Source: JAGQTE01 sp964648005 | GTDB taxonomy: Bacteria > Actinomycetota > Acidimicrobiia > Acidimicrobiales > Acidimicrobilacustridaceae | Assembly (NCBI GenBank): GCA_964648005.1 | Contig: CAZYKR010000001.1 | Coordinates: 1-59,365 of the forward strand | DNA: 59,365 nucleotides | Direction: 5' to 3' | In this document: one piece after another, positions 17,208 to 25,720 of the stretch | Numbering within the stretch: the stretch's first letter is position 1 | Layout of the letters: every line of letters begins with the position of its first letter | The notes under the pieces: generated by a model | Database searches by the model: none | Told to the model about the DNA's origin: nothing | The model's input: only the letters and a program-made list of their open reading frames with translations | Position numbers and translations under genes: made by a program

Positions 17208-18614
17208 GTGGATCACATGAGCCCGCTCGACGCCGAGTTCTGGTATCTCGAGGACGCCACGGTGTCGTTGCACATCGGCGCCTGCGCCGTGTTCGAGGGG
17301 CCGGCGCCGAGCCTCGACACCTTCGTCGCCATGACGCGCTCGAAGCTGGCGCGGGTGCCGCGCTTCCGCCAGGTCGTGCACCCGGTGCCCCTCGGTCTCG
17401 GCCGGCCGGTGTGGGTCGACGATGCGCACTTCGAGCTCGAGTACCACCTGCGCCACACCGCGTTGCCGGCGCCGGGGGATGACGCCCAGCTGCGGCGGGT
17501 GGCGGCCCAGATCCTGTCGACCCAACTCGACCGGTCGCGCCCGCTGTGGGAGGAGTGGCTGATCGAGGGACTCGAGGGGGGCCGCTGGGCCGTCATCGCC
17601 AAGGTGCACCACTGCATGGTCGACGGCGTGTCGGGCGCCGAGATGATGGAGGTGCTGCTCGACCTGGAGCCGGATGCGACCGTGCCGCCGCCTGAGCCGT
17701 GGGAGCCCGAGCCCGGTCCCAACGACACGGCGCTGGTGCTCGACGCTCTGGGTGGCTTGGCGGGCCAGGTCGTGCACCACGCCGGGGCGCTGGCATCGGT
17801 GCTGGTGCACCCGCAGCGCCTCGTGGCTGACGTGCGCTCCGAGCTCGGTGCGTTGTTGGCGCTGCGCGACGTGGCGTCGTCCACGCCTCCGACGCCGATG
17901 GACGGGCCGATCACGCCGCACCGGCGGTGGGCGTGGGCGACGGCGGAGCTGGACGACATCAAAGCCATCAAGGATGTGCTGGGCGGGACCGTCAACGACG
18001 TCGTGCTCTCCGCCATCGCCGGCGGCCTGCGCGACTTCCTCGCCGACCACGACGTCGACCTCGACGCCGCCGTCATCAAGTCCCTGGTACCGGTGTCGGT
18101 TCGCGGCGCCGACGAGCACGGCCAGTTCGACAACCGGGTGTCGGGCATGATCGCCGACCTGCCTGTCGACATCGCCGACCCGGTGGAGCGGCTCGCCGCC
18201 GTGCACGAGCACATGGCCGAGCTGAAGGCCTCGGGGGAGGCCGAGCTCGGCGACGCCGTCATCGCCGGGCTGGCCACCATGGCGCCACCGGCCCTGCTCG
18301 CCGTCGGCAGCCGGGTGGCGATCAAGCTGCTCGAACGCCACCCCGGCGCCGCCATCAAGACGGTCACCACCAACGTGCCCGGTCCACAGCTCCCGCTGTA
18401 CGCCCTGGGCAGACGGTTGCTGGCGTACTACCCCTACGTGCCGATCGTGCATGGGTCGCGCATCGGCATCGCCATCTTGTCCTACGACGGCCACGTCGCC
18501 TTCGGCATCACCGGCGACGCCAAGGCGGTGCCCGACGTCGACACCATCGCCTCCGGCATCGAGGCCTCGATCCGTGAGCTCGCCGATCGCGCCAAAGGGC
18601 CAGGTCAGGGCTGA
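17208..18614 (+). CDS. Wax ester synthase/diacylglycerol acyltransferase (WS/DGAT)
   Basis: A 468-aa acyl-CoA-dependent acyltransferase for triacylglycerol or wax-ester synthesis. The catalytic HHxxxDG motif is KVHHCMVDGVSG (His134, His135, Asp139). Other family marks are RPLWEEWLIEGLEGG, NDVVLSAIAGGLRDFL and TNVPGP near the C-terminus. Length is typical. GTG 17208 has Shine-Dalgarno AAGGGGGA; ATG 17217, three codons later, is an alternative. Together with the thiolase it suggests lipid-storage capacity, as known in Microthrix-like Acidimicrobiia. Confidence 0.95.
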   Translation: MDHMSPLDAEFWYLEDATVSLHIGACAVFEGPAPSLDTFVAMTRSKLARVPRFRQVVHPVPLGLGRPVWVDDAHFELEYHLRHTALPAPGDDAQLRRVAAQILSTQLDRSRPLWEEWLIEGLEGGRWAVIAKVHHCMVDGVSGAEMMEVLLDLEPDATVPPPEPWEPEPGPNDTALVLDALGGLAGQVVHHAGALASVLVHPQRLVADVRSELGALLALRDVASSTPPTPMDGPITPHRRWAWATAELDDIKAIKDVLGGTVNDVVLSAIAGGLRDFLADHDVDLDAAVIKSLVPVSVRGADEHGQFDNRVSGMIADLPVDIADPVERLAAVHEHMAELKASGEAELGDAVIAGLATMAPPALLAVGSRVAIKLLERHPGAAIKTVTTNVPGPQLPLYALGRRLLAYYPYVPIVHGSRIGIAILSYDGHVAFGITGDAKAVPDVDTIASGIEASIRELADRAKGPGQG

Positions 18615-18628
18615 TACGTTCGGCGACC

Positions 18629-19930
18629 ATGTCGAAAGCTCGCCGTCCCACTGCCCCCGCGATCTTCCTCACCGGCGCGCTGCTGCTCGGCGCCGCCGCC
18701 TGTTCGAGCGACGACTCGTCGGGCTCTCCGAACGGCTCGACCGCCGGCACCACCGCGGGGACCACGGTGGGCACCACCGCCGGCACGATGCCGATGGCGA
18801 CGATGGATGCGGCCGCCCTGCAAGCGTTGCTCGACGAGGTGGCGCCGACGACGATGACGCCGGGCGCCGTGGCGCTGGTGCGCACCCCTGCGGGCACCGT
18901 CACCGCCACCTACGGCTACGCCGACCTCGACAAGTCGCGCCCCGTCACCGTCGACGATCACGTGCGCATCGGCTCGAACACGAAGACCTTCACCGGCACG
19001 GCCGTCCTGCAACTCGTCGGCGAAGGCAAGGTGGCGCTCGACGACCCGATCTCGGACTACGTCGAGGGCGTGCCCAACGGCGAGGCGATCACCATCGAGA
19101 TGCTCCTCGACATGCACAGCGGCCTGTACAACTACACGACCTCGCCGGAGATGAACCGGATCCTCGACGAGGAGCCCGACCACGTCTTCACCCCCGACGA
19201 TCTGCTGGCGCTGGCGTTCGCGCAACCGCCGAACTTCGCGCCGGGCGCCGAGTACGAGTACTCGAACACCAACACCGTGCTGCTCGGTCTCGTCATCGAG
19301 AAGGTCGACGGCGTGCCGGTGCAGGAGGCCTTCGCCACGCGCCTGTTCGAACCGCTCGGGCTGACGCAGACATCGTTCCCCGCGGCGACCGATGCCTCGA
19401 TCCCCGAGACGCACCCGCAGGGCTACCTGTACGGCGACAACATGTCGACGATCGAGACGATGGCGCTGCCCGAGGCCGATCAGCCCGCCGCCGAGGCGGG
19501 CGAGCTGCTGCCGAACGACGTGACGGACGAGAACCCGTCGTGGGCCTTCACCGCCGGGGCGATGATCTCCGACCTCGAGGACTTGGCCGACTGGGCCGAG
19601 GCCCTCGCCGAGGGCGAGCTGCTGCCTCCCGAGGTGCAGCAGCAGCGCATCGACTCGATCGCGCCGGTCAACCCCGACAACCCGGCCTCGCCGGGCTACG
19701 GCCTCGGCATCGCCTCGTTCGGTGGGTTCCTCGGCCACACCGGCGAGCTGCCCGGCTTCAACAGCTTCATGGCGCACGATCCCGAGACCGACACCACGGT
19801 CGTCGTGTGGGCCAACCTGGCGAACCAGCCCGACGGCGCTGCGCCGGCGGTCACCATCGCCCAGGCGATGCTCAAGGCGCTGACCGGCACCGCCGACGGC
19901 GCCACGCCGGCGTCGAGCGCCGGCGACTGA
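18629..19930 (+). CDS. Serine hydrolase lipoprotein (beta-lactamase class C/DD-peptidase family)
   Basis: A 433-aa predicted lipoprotein: lipobox GAAAC, Ser/Thr/Gly linker, then a penicillin-binding-like fold. The three active-site motifs are present: SxxK as SNTK (Ser116, Lys119), YxN as YSN (Tyr211, Asn213) and HTG (His370). Likely acts on the outer face as a D-alanyl-D-alanine carboxypeptidase or esterase; a true beta-lactamase role is not implied. ATG 18629 is preceded by TACGTT (18615-18620) with an 8-nt gap, so it is probably leaderless. Confidence 0.9.
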   Translation: MSKARRPTAPAIFLTGALLLGAAACSSDDSSGSPNGSTAGTTAGTTVGTTAGTMPMATMDAAALQALLDEVAPTTMTPGAVALVRTPAGTVTATYGYADLDKSRPVTVDDHVRIGSNTKTFTGTAVLQLVGEGKVALDDPISDYVEGVPNGEAITIEMLLDMHSGLYNYTTSPEMNRILDEEPDHVFTPDDLLALAFAQPPNFAPGAEYEYSNTNTVLLGLVIEKVDGVPVQEAFATRLFEPLGLTQTSFPAATDASIPETHPQGYLYGDNMSTIETMALPEADQPAAEAGELLPNDVTDENPSWAFTAGAMISDLEDLADWAEALAEGELLPPEVQQQRIDSIAPVNPDNPASPGYGLGIASFGGFLGHTGELPGFNSFMAHDPETDTTVVVWANLANQPDGAAPAVTIAQAMLKALTGTADGATPASSAGD

Positions 19931-19957
19931 CGCGCGTCCTTCGCGTCCTCGCCGAGG

Positions 19958-21031
19958 TCACGCCGGCAGGCTGAACCGCTGGAAGAACTCCCACAGCAAC
20001 GCGTTGGCATCGAGCTTGTCGTTGGGCGTCCCGGTGACGCTGGAGATCGTCGCCTCGAACTCGCTGCCGGGCCACACGTGCCCGGATTGCGGGGTGATGT
20101 AGAGCACGACGTCGGCGCCCTCGGCGCAGTCGGTCCAGGTGATCTGCTCGACGCCCTCGACCGGAGTCGTGGTGGTGGGCCCGGTGGCGCACTCGTTGTC
20201 GGCGGCGAAGGCGGCCGCGGCGTCGCGTACGGACGGGAACTCGATCTGGCCGGCGAGGTCGAGCAGTTGGGAGACGTTCGGCAGCTCGTTGGCGTCGGCG
20301 CCGAGGCCGCCCTCGAGCAGGACGTAGGTGTCCTCGCCGCCGTGGAAGGCCATCACGGGAATCGGTCGGGCCGGGTCGCACGCGTCCAAGCGGGTGAGGC
20401 CCGCGACCGGACCGATCGCCGCCACCTTGTCGGCGAGCACGCACCCGATCGCCGACGACATGAACGCTCCGTTGGACAGGCCGGTGACGTACACCCGGCT
20501 CGGGTCGGCGCAGCGGGTGGCCACCTCGTGGTCGATCAGCGCCGAGATGTAGCCGAGGTCGTCGGCACCCTGATCGTCGCCCACGAAGTTCCAGTAGCGG
20601 GGCTCGCCGGTCCCGTCGGGCGAGACGTACAGGAAGCCCTCCTGCTCGGCAGTGGCGTCGAGCCGGGTGTGGGCGACGTGCACGCCCATGCCTTCGGCAT
20701 ACCCGTGGATGTCGATCACCAGCGGCAGGCGCTGCGCGCCGGCGCTGGTCGGCACCAACTCCATGTACTGCCGCTCCAGATCGTCGTGGGCGAACGTCTG
20801 GGTGAGCACCTCGCCCCGAGGCACGGCGGGATCGACCGTGCAGGCCTCGGACACGGTTGTCCCCGACGATGCAGCGGTCCCGGTGCTCCCGGCTCCGGCG
20901 GTCGAGCCGCTGCCGTTCGTTGTGGGCGTGGCCGTGTCCGTAGACGAACCGGACGAGCAGGCGGCTCCGAGAGCGACGACGGCGGTCAGCGCGGCGACGG
21001 CGCCGGCGCGCAGAGCAGGAGTGGCAGGCAT
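19958..21031 (-). CDS. PHB-depolymerase/LpqC-like esterase lipoprotein
   Basis: A 357-aa secreted alpha/beta hydrolase: signal peptide with lipobox VALGAAC, Ser/Thr/Gly linker, then an esterase_PHB-type domain. Nucleophile Ser186 is in GLSNGAF; an Asp in FHGGEDTYV and a His in SGHVWPG complete the triad. Family members hydrolyse polyhydroxybutyrate or feruloyl esters; the substrate here is not known. Start is ATG 21031, with TAGGGT (21040-21045, minus strand) 8 nt away. It converges on the serine hydrolase. Confidence 0.88.
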   Translation of the reverse strand: MPATPALRAGAVAALTAVVALGAACSSGSSTDTATPTTNGSGSTAGAGSTGTAASSGTTVSEACTVDPAVPRGEVLTQTFAHDDLERQYMELVPTSAGAQRLPLVIDIHGYAEGMGVHVAHTRLDATAEQEGFLYVSPDGTGEPRYWNFVGDDQGADDLGYISALIDHEVATRCADPSRVYVTGLSNGAFMSSAIGCVLADKVAAIGPVAGLTRLDACDPARPIPVMAFHGGEDTYVLLEGGLGADANELPNVSQLLDLAGQIEFPSVRDAAAAFAADNECATGPTTTTPVEGVEQITWTDCAEGADVVLYITPQSGHVWPGSEFEATISSVTGTPNDKLDANALLWEFFQRFSLPA

Positions 21032-21148
21032 GGCGCCAGACCCTACTGCCGGCCCATCACCGCCGTGTCGGCCGGCGGCCCGGCGGTCGGTTCGCTCACG
21101 GCGTCGATCGTAGACAGCCCTTCGACGGCGGCGCGACGGCGCGGCGCG

Positions 21149-21154
21149 TACGGT
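21149..21154 (+). promoter_or_regulatory. -10 element deciding nucleosidase start
   Basis: TACGGT ends 7 nt before GTG 21162 and overlaps the alternative GTG 21153, which would then be untranscribed. Confidence 0.5.
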
Positions 21155-21161
21155 GGCGGCT

Positions 21162-21896
21162 GTGGCGGGGGAGCGATCAGCAGAGGGTCTCGGCAGCGCG
21201 GCGACCGTCGCCGTCGTGGCGGCGATGGTGCAGGAGCTTGGGCCGTTGCGGCGCCGGCTCGGCCTGCGCCCGGTGACCGGTGACGTGGCCCACCTCTACG
21301 AGGGCACGTCCGGCGGTCGGCGCATCGTCGGTGTCGTCACGTCGATGGGCACGACGGCGGCCACGGACGTGACGTCAGCGGTGCTCGACCGCTACGACGT
21401 GGACCACCTGCTCGCCATCGGCATCGCCGGCGCCGTCGCCGACGATCTGGCCATCGGCGCGTTGCTCGCGCCGGCAGCGGTCGAGGTCGAGCACACGGGC
21501 GAGCGCCTCGACCACGTGCCCCTCGGCGGCGTCGCGCCCCGGGGCACCTTGTTGAGCACCGACCGCCTGCACAACACGCCCGAGGCGTTGGCCGATCTGC
21601 GCGCCCGTGACGTCGTGGCCGTCGACATGGAGACGGCGGCGATCGCCCTCGTCGCCGACGCCCGCGGTGTGCCGTGGTCCGTGCTGCGGGCGATCAGCGA
21701 CCGGGCCGGTGACCCGCTCGTCGACGACGAGCTGCTGGACATGACCCGTGCCGACGGCAGCGCAGACATCGGGGCGACGGCCCGCTACCTGGTCCGCCAC
21801 CCCGGTCGGATCCCGCATCTGGCCCGCCTGGGCCGCGGGATGCGCGCCGCGGTCGGCACCATCACCGACGCAACCGTCGGCGTGCTCAGCTCGTGA
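21162..21896 (+). CDS. Nucleosidase/phosphorylase-family protein (MTAN-like)
   Basis: A 244-aa member of the PNP_UDP_1 family, close to 5'-methylthioadenosine/S-adenosylhomocysteine nucleosidase. It has the purine/ribose motif VDMETAAIALVAD (Met156, Glu157) and the general-acid Asp in AISDRAGD (Asp180); the N-terminal VAAMVQELGPL resembles the MTAN catalytic Glu region. GTG 21162 is chosen over GTG 21153 because TACGGT (21149-21154) overlaps the earlier codon and ends 7 nt before the later one. Role: salvage of methylthioadenosine/SAH or a related nucleoside. The 3' end overlaps the convergent amidohydrolase by 11 nt. Confidence 0.82.
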   Translation: MAGERSAEGLGSAATVAVVAAMVQELGPLRRRLGLRPVTGDVAHLYEGTSGGRRIVGVVTSMGTTAATDVTSAVLDRYDVDHLLAIGIAGAVADDLAIGALLAPAAVEVEHTGERLDHVPLGGVAPRGTLLSTDRLHNTPEALADLRARDVVAVDMETAAIALVADARGVPWSVLRAISDRAGDPLVDDELLDMTRADGSADIGATARYLVRHPGRIPHLARLGRGMRAAVGTITDATVGVLSS

Positions 21897-23055
21897 GCGG
21901 GATGGCCAGCGAGGCGGCGTTGGCGTACATGACCTTGTCGACCTCGGCCTCGTCGTAACCGGCGTCGGTGAGGTCGGTGACGTAGTCGAGCGGGTCGGCG
22001 AGCCCCTCGGCGTGGGGGTAGTCCGAGCCGAAGACGATGCGGTCGATGCCGATGAGCTCTTTGAGCTCGACCAGATCGTCCTCGTAGAAGGGCGCCACGT
22101 AGACGTGCCGGCGCAGCGTCTCGATCGGATCCTCGTCCCACATCGGTCCGCGCATGGCGTAGACCTTGCGCAGCTTCTTGCACAGCGGGGCGACCCACTC
22201 CGAGCCGTTCTCGATGGTGGCGACGCGGACGTTGGGGAAGCGGAGGAAGACGCCGTCCGCCAGCAGGGACGCCACGGTGTCGCTGATCGGTGACATCGTC
22301 AGCAGCTGGAACAGCGCCGGGATGCGGAACGCCTGGAACTCGGGGTTGACCCCCCACTGCTCGAGCATGAAGCCGTAGCCGGCGTCGCCGGCGTGGAACG
22401 CCACGGTGATCCCTGCCTCGTTGACCCGCGCCCAGAACGGATCGTGGTCGGGGTGCCCGAGCGACCGGTTGCCGGTGGGATCGGTGATCGGCCCCGGCCG
22501 CATGTTGATGATGCGGGCGCCGTGGTCGAGCACGAACTCGAGCTCGGCGACGGCCCAGTCGACGTCGGCCAGCGTCAGGTACGGCGTGGCGTAGAGACGG
22601 TCGTGGTAGTTGAACGTCCAGTCGTCGAGCAGCCACCGGTTGAAGCCGGCGAACGCCGCCAGCAACGCCTCGCGGTCGTGCGCCAGCGAGCTCTCCATGC
22701 CGACGCCGAGTGTCGGGAACACGAAGGCGGCGTCGAGGCCTTGGGCGTCCATCAGCTCGACGCGGGCGGCGGGGTCGCGATAAGCGGGCTGGATCGGGTC
22801 GAGCTCGCCGAAGGCGCTGTGGAGGTTGGTGATCGAGGTCTTGCCGCGGAAGTAGTCGATCAGCGCGCCCGGCTTGGCCACCGGGTCGAACGTCGGGTTC
22901 GGGATGAAGCGGTTGACCTTGCCGCCGACCAGCAGGCGCTGCTTGCCGTCGATCTCCGCCCAGCGCATGCACCGGCTCTGCATCCGGCGGTCGACGTGGC
23001 GGGTGAAGGCGTCGGTGGCCTCGTAGTAGTGGTTGTCGGCGTCGAAGGCACGCAT
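21886..23055 (-). CDS. ACMSD-like amidohydrolase (paralogue 1)
   Basis: A 389-aa TIM-barrel amidohydrolase-2 protein. The N-terminus ADNHYYEATDAFTRHVD carries the putative metal-site region, and the C-terminus has the conserved DRIVFGSDYPHAEG. It resembles decarboxylases/hydrolases of the ACMSD superfamily widespread in Actinobacteria; the substrate is unknown. A paralogue lies at 51104-52285 with the same landmarks. ATG 23055 has TACCGT (minus strand, 23062-23067) 6 nt upstream and is divergent from the reductase at 23092, with only 36 bp between start codons. Confidence 0.88.
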   Translation of the reverse strand: MRAFDADNHYYEATDAFTRHVDRRMQSRCMRWAEIDGKQRLLVGGKVNRFIPNPTFDPVAKPGALIDYFRGKTSITNLHSAFGELDPIQPAYRDPAARVELMDAQGLDAAFVFPTLGVGMESSLAHDREALLAAFAGFNRWLLDDWTFNYHDRLYATPYLTLADVDWAVAELEFVLDHGARIINMRPGPITDPTGNRSLGHPDHDPFWARVNEAGITVAFHAGDAGYGFMLEQWGVNPEFQAFRIPALFQLLTMSPISDTVASLLADGVFLRFPNVRVATIENGSEWVAPLCKKLRKVYAMRGPMWDEDPIETLRRHVYVAPFYEDDLVELKELIGIDRIVFGSDYPHAEGLADPLDYVTDLTDAGYDEAEVDKVMYANAASLAIPLTS

Positions 23056-23061
23056 CGCGTC

Positions 23062-23083
23062 ACGGTAACCCTCCCGATAGGTT
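23062..23083. promoter_or_regulatory. Compact bidirectional leaderless promoter
   Basis: The minus-strand -10 TACCGT occupies 23062-23067 (reads ACGGTA on plus), and the plus-strand -10 TAGGTT occupies 23078-23083, 10 bp apart. They end 6 and 8 nt before start codons 23055 (-) and 23092 (+). The -35 region of each falls at the other's start codon, so the two promoters should compete. Confidence 0.65.
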
Positions 23084-23091
23084 CTGTCGCC

Positions 23092-24144
23092 ATGACCATT
23101 CGTGTGATCCAGTGGGCCACCGGCACAGTGGGCATCCACGCCGTCCCGGCCATCGTCGAGCATCCCGACCTCGAGCTGGCGGGGTTGTGGGTGCACTCTG
23201 ACGCCAAGGCCGGTCGCGACGCCGGCGAGCTGTGCGGCATCGACCCGGTCGGCGTGCTCGCCACCCAGGACGCCGACGCGCTGCTGGCCTCCGACGCCGA
23301 CGTCGTCTGCTACATGGCGCACTCGGACATCCGCCCCGACGAGGTGGTCGACGACCTCTGCCGGATGCTGGCGGCGGGCAAGAACGTGGTGAACACCAGC
23401 TTCGTGCCGCTGCTGTACCCCAAGGCCGCCGGCGAGGGTGTGTACGACAAGTTGCAGGCGGCCTGCGAGGCGGGCGGCACGAGCTTCTACACCAACGGCA
23501 TCGACCCCGGGTTCGGCAACGCCGGGTTCGCCGTGCAGCTGATGGCGCTGTCCAAGCGGGTCGACACCGTCCGCATGATGGAGATCGTCAACTACGCCAC
23601 GTGGGACAACCCGTTCACGATGTTCGAGATCATGGGGTTCGGCAAGCCCGACGCCTCGCACTCGCTGCTGCTGGCGCCGGGGTCCACCACGCTGGCGTGG
23701 GGCCCGGTCATCGAGCTGGTGGCCGCCGCCCTCGACGTCACCCTCGACGGCATCGAGGAGTGGCACGAGCTGATCCACGCCGACGAGGCGTTCGACATCG
23801 CCTCAGGCACGATCGAGGCCGGGACGATCTCGGGCATGCGCTTCGAGATCCGAGGCATGGTCGACGGCGAGGCACGCATCGTGGTCGAGCACGTCACGCG
23901 CCTACGTGACGGCGACGCCTCCGACTGGCCGCAGGGTGCCGGCTACCGCATCCTCGTCGGCGGCGAGCCGAACTACCGCCTCGAGCTCGACCTCAGCTCC
24001 GACGTCGGCGACCACAACCACGCGGGCTGCTTGGCCACGGCCATGGCGGTCGTCAACGCCATCCCGGCCGTCGTCGCTGCGCCGCCCGGTGTGTGCACCT
24101 ACCTCGACCTGCCGGTCTACTCGGCGCGCCACCTCATGTCGTGA
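23092..24144 (+). CDS. DapB-like NAD(P)H-dependent reductase
   Basis: A 350-aa protein with an N-terminal Rossmann fold (VIQWATGTVGIHAVPAI) typical of the dihydrodipicolinate-reductase/2,4-diaminopentanoate-dehydrogenase group, and a C-terminal substrate domain (NGIDPGFGN, SGTIEAGTISGMRFEIRG). Members of this group in Actinobacteria are usually not the lysine-pathway DapB; the substrate is unknown. Start ATG 23092 is set by TAGGTT 8 nt upstream. It shares a bidirectional promoter with the amidohydrolase, suggesting a linked pathway (inference). Confidence 0.85.
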   Translation: MTIRVIQWATGTVGIHAVPAIVEHPDLELAGLWVHSDAKAGRDAGELCGIDPVGVLATQDADALLASDADVVCYMAHSDIRPDEVVDDLCRMLAAGKNVVNTSFVPLLYPKAAGEGVYDKLQAACEAGGTSFYTNGIDPGFGNAGFAVQLMALSKRVDTVRMMEIVNYATWDNPFTMFEIMGFGKPDASHSLLLAPGSTTLAWGPVIELVAAALDVTLDGIEEWHELIHADEAFDIASGTIEAGTISGMRFEIRGMVDGEARIVVEHVTRLRDGDASDWPQGAGYRILVGGEPNYRLELDLSSDVGDHNHAGCLATAMAVVNAIPAVVAAPPGVCTYLDLPVYSARHLMS

Positions 24145-24687
24145 CGTCTCGCCGGTCGTCGTCGCCGGCCGATCGGGGCCTCCACCAGGCGATCGCTAGC
24201 GCCACGCCCGAGGCGGCGATGGCGAGTCGGCCAAGCACGCCCAGTGTCGTCGGTCCGACGCCTTCCTGCAGGTTCGTTTCGAGGTGCCCCGCAGGCAGGT
24301 TCCCGTCGGCCTCGACCAACAGCTCGTAGACGCCGGGTTCGGGCAACATCGCCGTGGCCACGTCCCAGGCGCCCTCGCGATCGTTGCGCATCGTGCCGGT
24401 CTCGGGCTTCGGTGGGGACACGACGATCCGGCGCCGTCTGCACGCGCCATGAGACTGAACGAGAAGTCCTCGAACGTCGCCGCCGACTGCCGTAGCGGGT
24501 AGATCCACGAGAGCTCCAACACCTGCGGAGCAGGCACCTCGAACGCTGTCGGCGTGCCCACCTCGATGGTGAGGCGCTCGGAGACGGTCGGTCGCGGTGC
24601 GACGATGATGCAACCGATCCCGAGCGCGGCAACGGCAACGGCAAGTGGGAACCGCACCCGAGACCAGACCGTGGTGGTTCCCGGCAT
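24134..24687 (-). pseudogene. Frameshifted gene for small two-TM exported protein
   Basis: The N-terminal half reads in one frame from ATG 24687: TM helix VRFPLAVAVAALGIGCIIV, then beta-type sequence to FSLMAR. The C-terminal half reads in another frame to the stop at 24134: RIVVSPPKPETGTMRNDREG..., a second TM about LGVLGRLAIAASGVALAIAW, and a short polar tail. The span is 554 nt, one short of 185 codons, so one base is missing near 24425-24445. A good leaderless -10 TAAGGT (24694-24699, minus) precedes the ATG. Either a recent pseudogene or an assembly indel. Joined product about 184 aa; function unknown. The 3' end overlaps the reductase by 11 nt. Confidence 0.7.
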
Positions 24688-24743
24688 CGACCCACCTTAG
24701 GGACGAACGATTGCCGAGTGCGTCGCCGGTCGACCCCGGCGAC

Positions 24744-25637
24744 TCAGTCGCCGAGGTGTCGGTCGCCGTCGAGCGCTGCTACCAGCCCGTCGGGATCGGC
24801 GACCGTCACGGTGAGACCGGGGTGCAGGTGGTCGGCGCGTGGCATCAGCCCGCCCACCGGCTCGTGGAAGCGGATGCAGACGCCGCCAGCGGTGGTGGAG
24901 CCGAAGGTGAGGCCGCGGTCGGCGAACGAGAGGCGCACGCCGATGGCGCGGTGGGCGCGGTAGGGGCCGGACGTGGCGACGTCGCGCACGTTGGTGCGCG
25001 GCGTGCGGCAGCACCAGGGTCCGAAGCGGGCGATGAGCTCGTCGTCGGTGACGGTGACGTGCGCGGTGGACGGCACGATGCCGAGCGCGGCGAGCAGCGG
25101 TCGGTGGGCGGGAGCGAAGGCGAAGTCGAACTGGCGCCCGGCCGTGGCGTCATCGTGTGCCGGGTCGTCCGCTGCCCCGTGCCGCATGGCCTCGATGGCG
25201 TCACCGAGGCGGCCGGCACGCCCGGGTTCGAAGGCGCCGCTGCACTGCCATCGGACAAGGCCGTCGCGCCCGAGCAGGACCACGACGATGTCGCCGGTGT
25301 CAGTGATGCCGAGTGGCGTGGTGATCCGCCGGACGTCGGTGTAGATCGTCCAGGTGCGTGCCAGCACCGTCGGCGTGCGGATGGCCGTCGCCATCCCGCC
25401 GTCGATCATCGGGCGCACCGGTGACCAGCGCGTCCCGATCGTGGGCAGCTCGTAGAACCGTAGGCTCCGATCGTCGGCGGCCTGCTCCTCGAGCCACGGC
25501 ACCCAGCTGTCGACGGCGGCCTGGTGGTGGCGCCGGAAGGCGATCAGCGCCACGTTGCGCTCGCCGCCGAGGTCGTCGGGCAGCAGGCGATCGGTGCCCT
25601 CGAGGTCGCGGGCCGAGACGGTGGGGAAGCGCCGCAC
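24744..25637 (-). CDS. Two-domain protein: ATP10/thioredoxin-like plus conserved C-terminal domain
   Basis: A 297-aa protein. Residues about 1-165 look like an ATP10-type thioredoxin-like fold (FPTVSARDLEG, LPDDLGGERNVALIAF, DIVVVLLGRDGLVRWQCSG) without a CxxC pair. Residues about 180-297 form a second domain seen as stand-alone proteins in Actinobacteria (PWCCRTPRTNVRDV, GPYRAHRAIGVRLSFADRG, VCIRFHEPV, HPGLTVTVADP). The GTG start at 25637 is supported by TAGCGT (25645-25650, minus strand) with a 7-nt gap. No signal peptide. Function unknown. Confidence 0.65.
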   Translation of the reverse strand: MRRFPTVSARDLEGTDRLLPDDLGGERNVALIAFRRHHQAAVDSWVPWLEEQAADDRSLRFYELPTIGTRWSPVRPMIDGGMATAIRTPTVLARTWTIYTDVRRITTPLGITDTGDIVVVLLGRDGLVRWQCSGAFEPGRAGRLGDAIEAMRHGAADDPAHDDATAGRQFDFAFAPAHRPLLAALGIVPSTAHVTVTDDELIARFGPWCCRTPRTNVRDVATSGPYRAHRAIGVRLSFADRGLTFGSTTAGGVCIRFHEPVGGLMPRADHLHPGLTVTVADPDGLVAALDGDRHLGD

Positions 25638-25720
25638 CCTGTCGACGCTACCGGCGCGCCCCGGCAGATCCCTTGGCGGGTGGGCGCCGCTCGGCCCGTC
25701 CGGCGCGGCATGCTGTGCGG

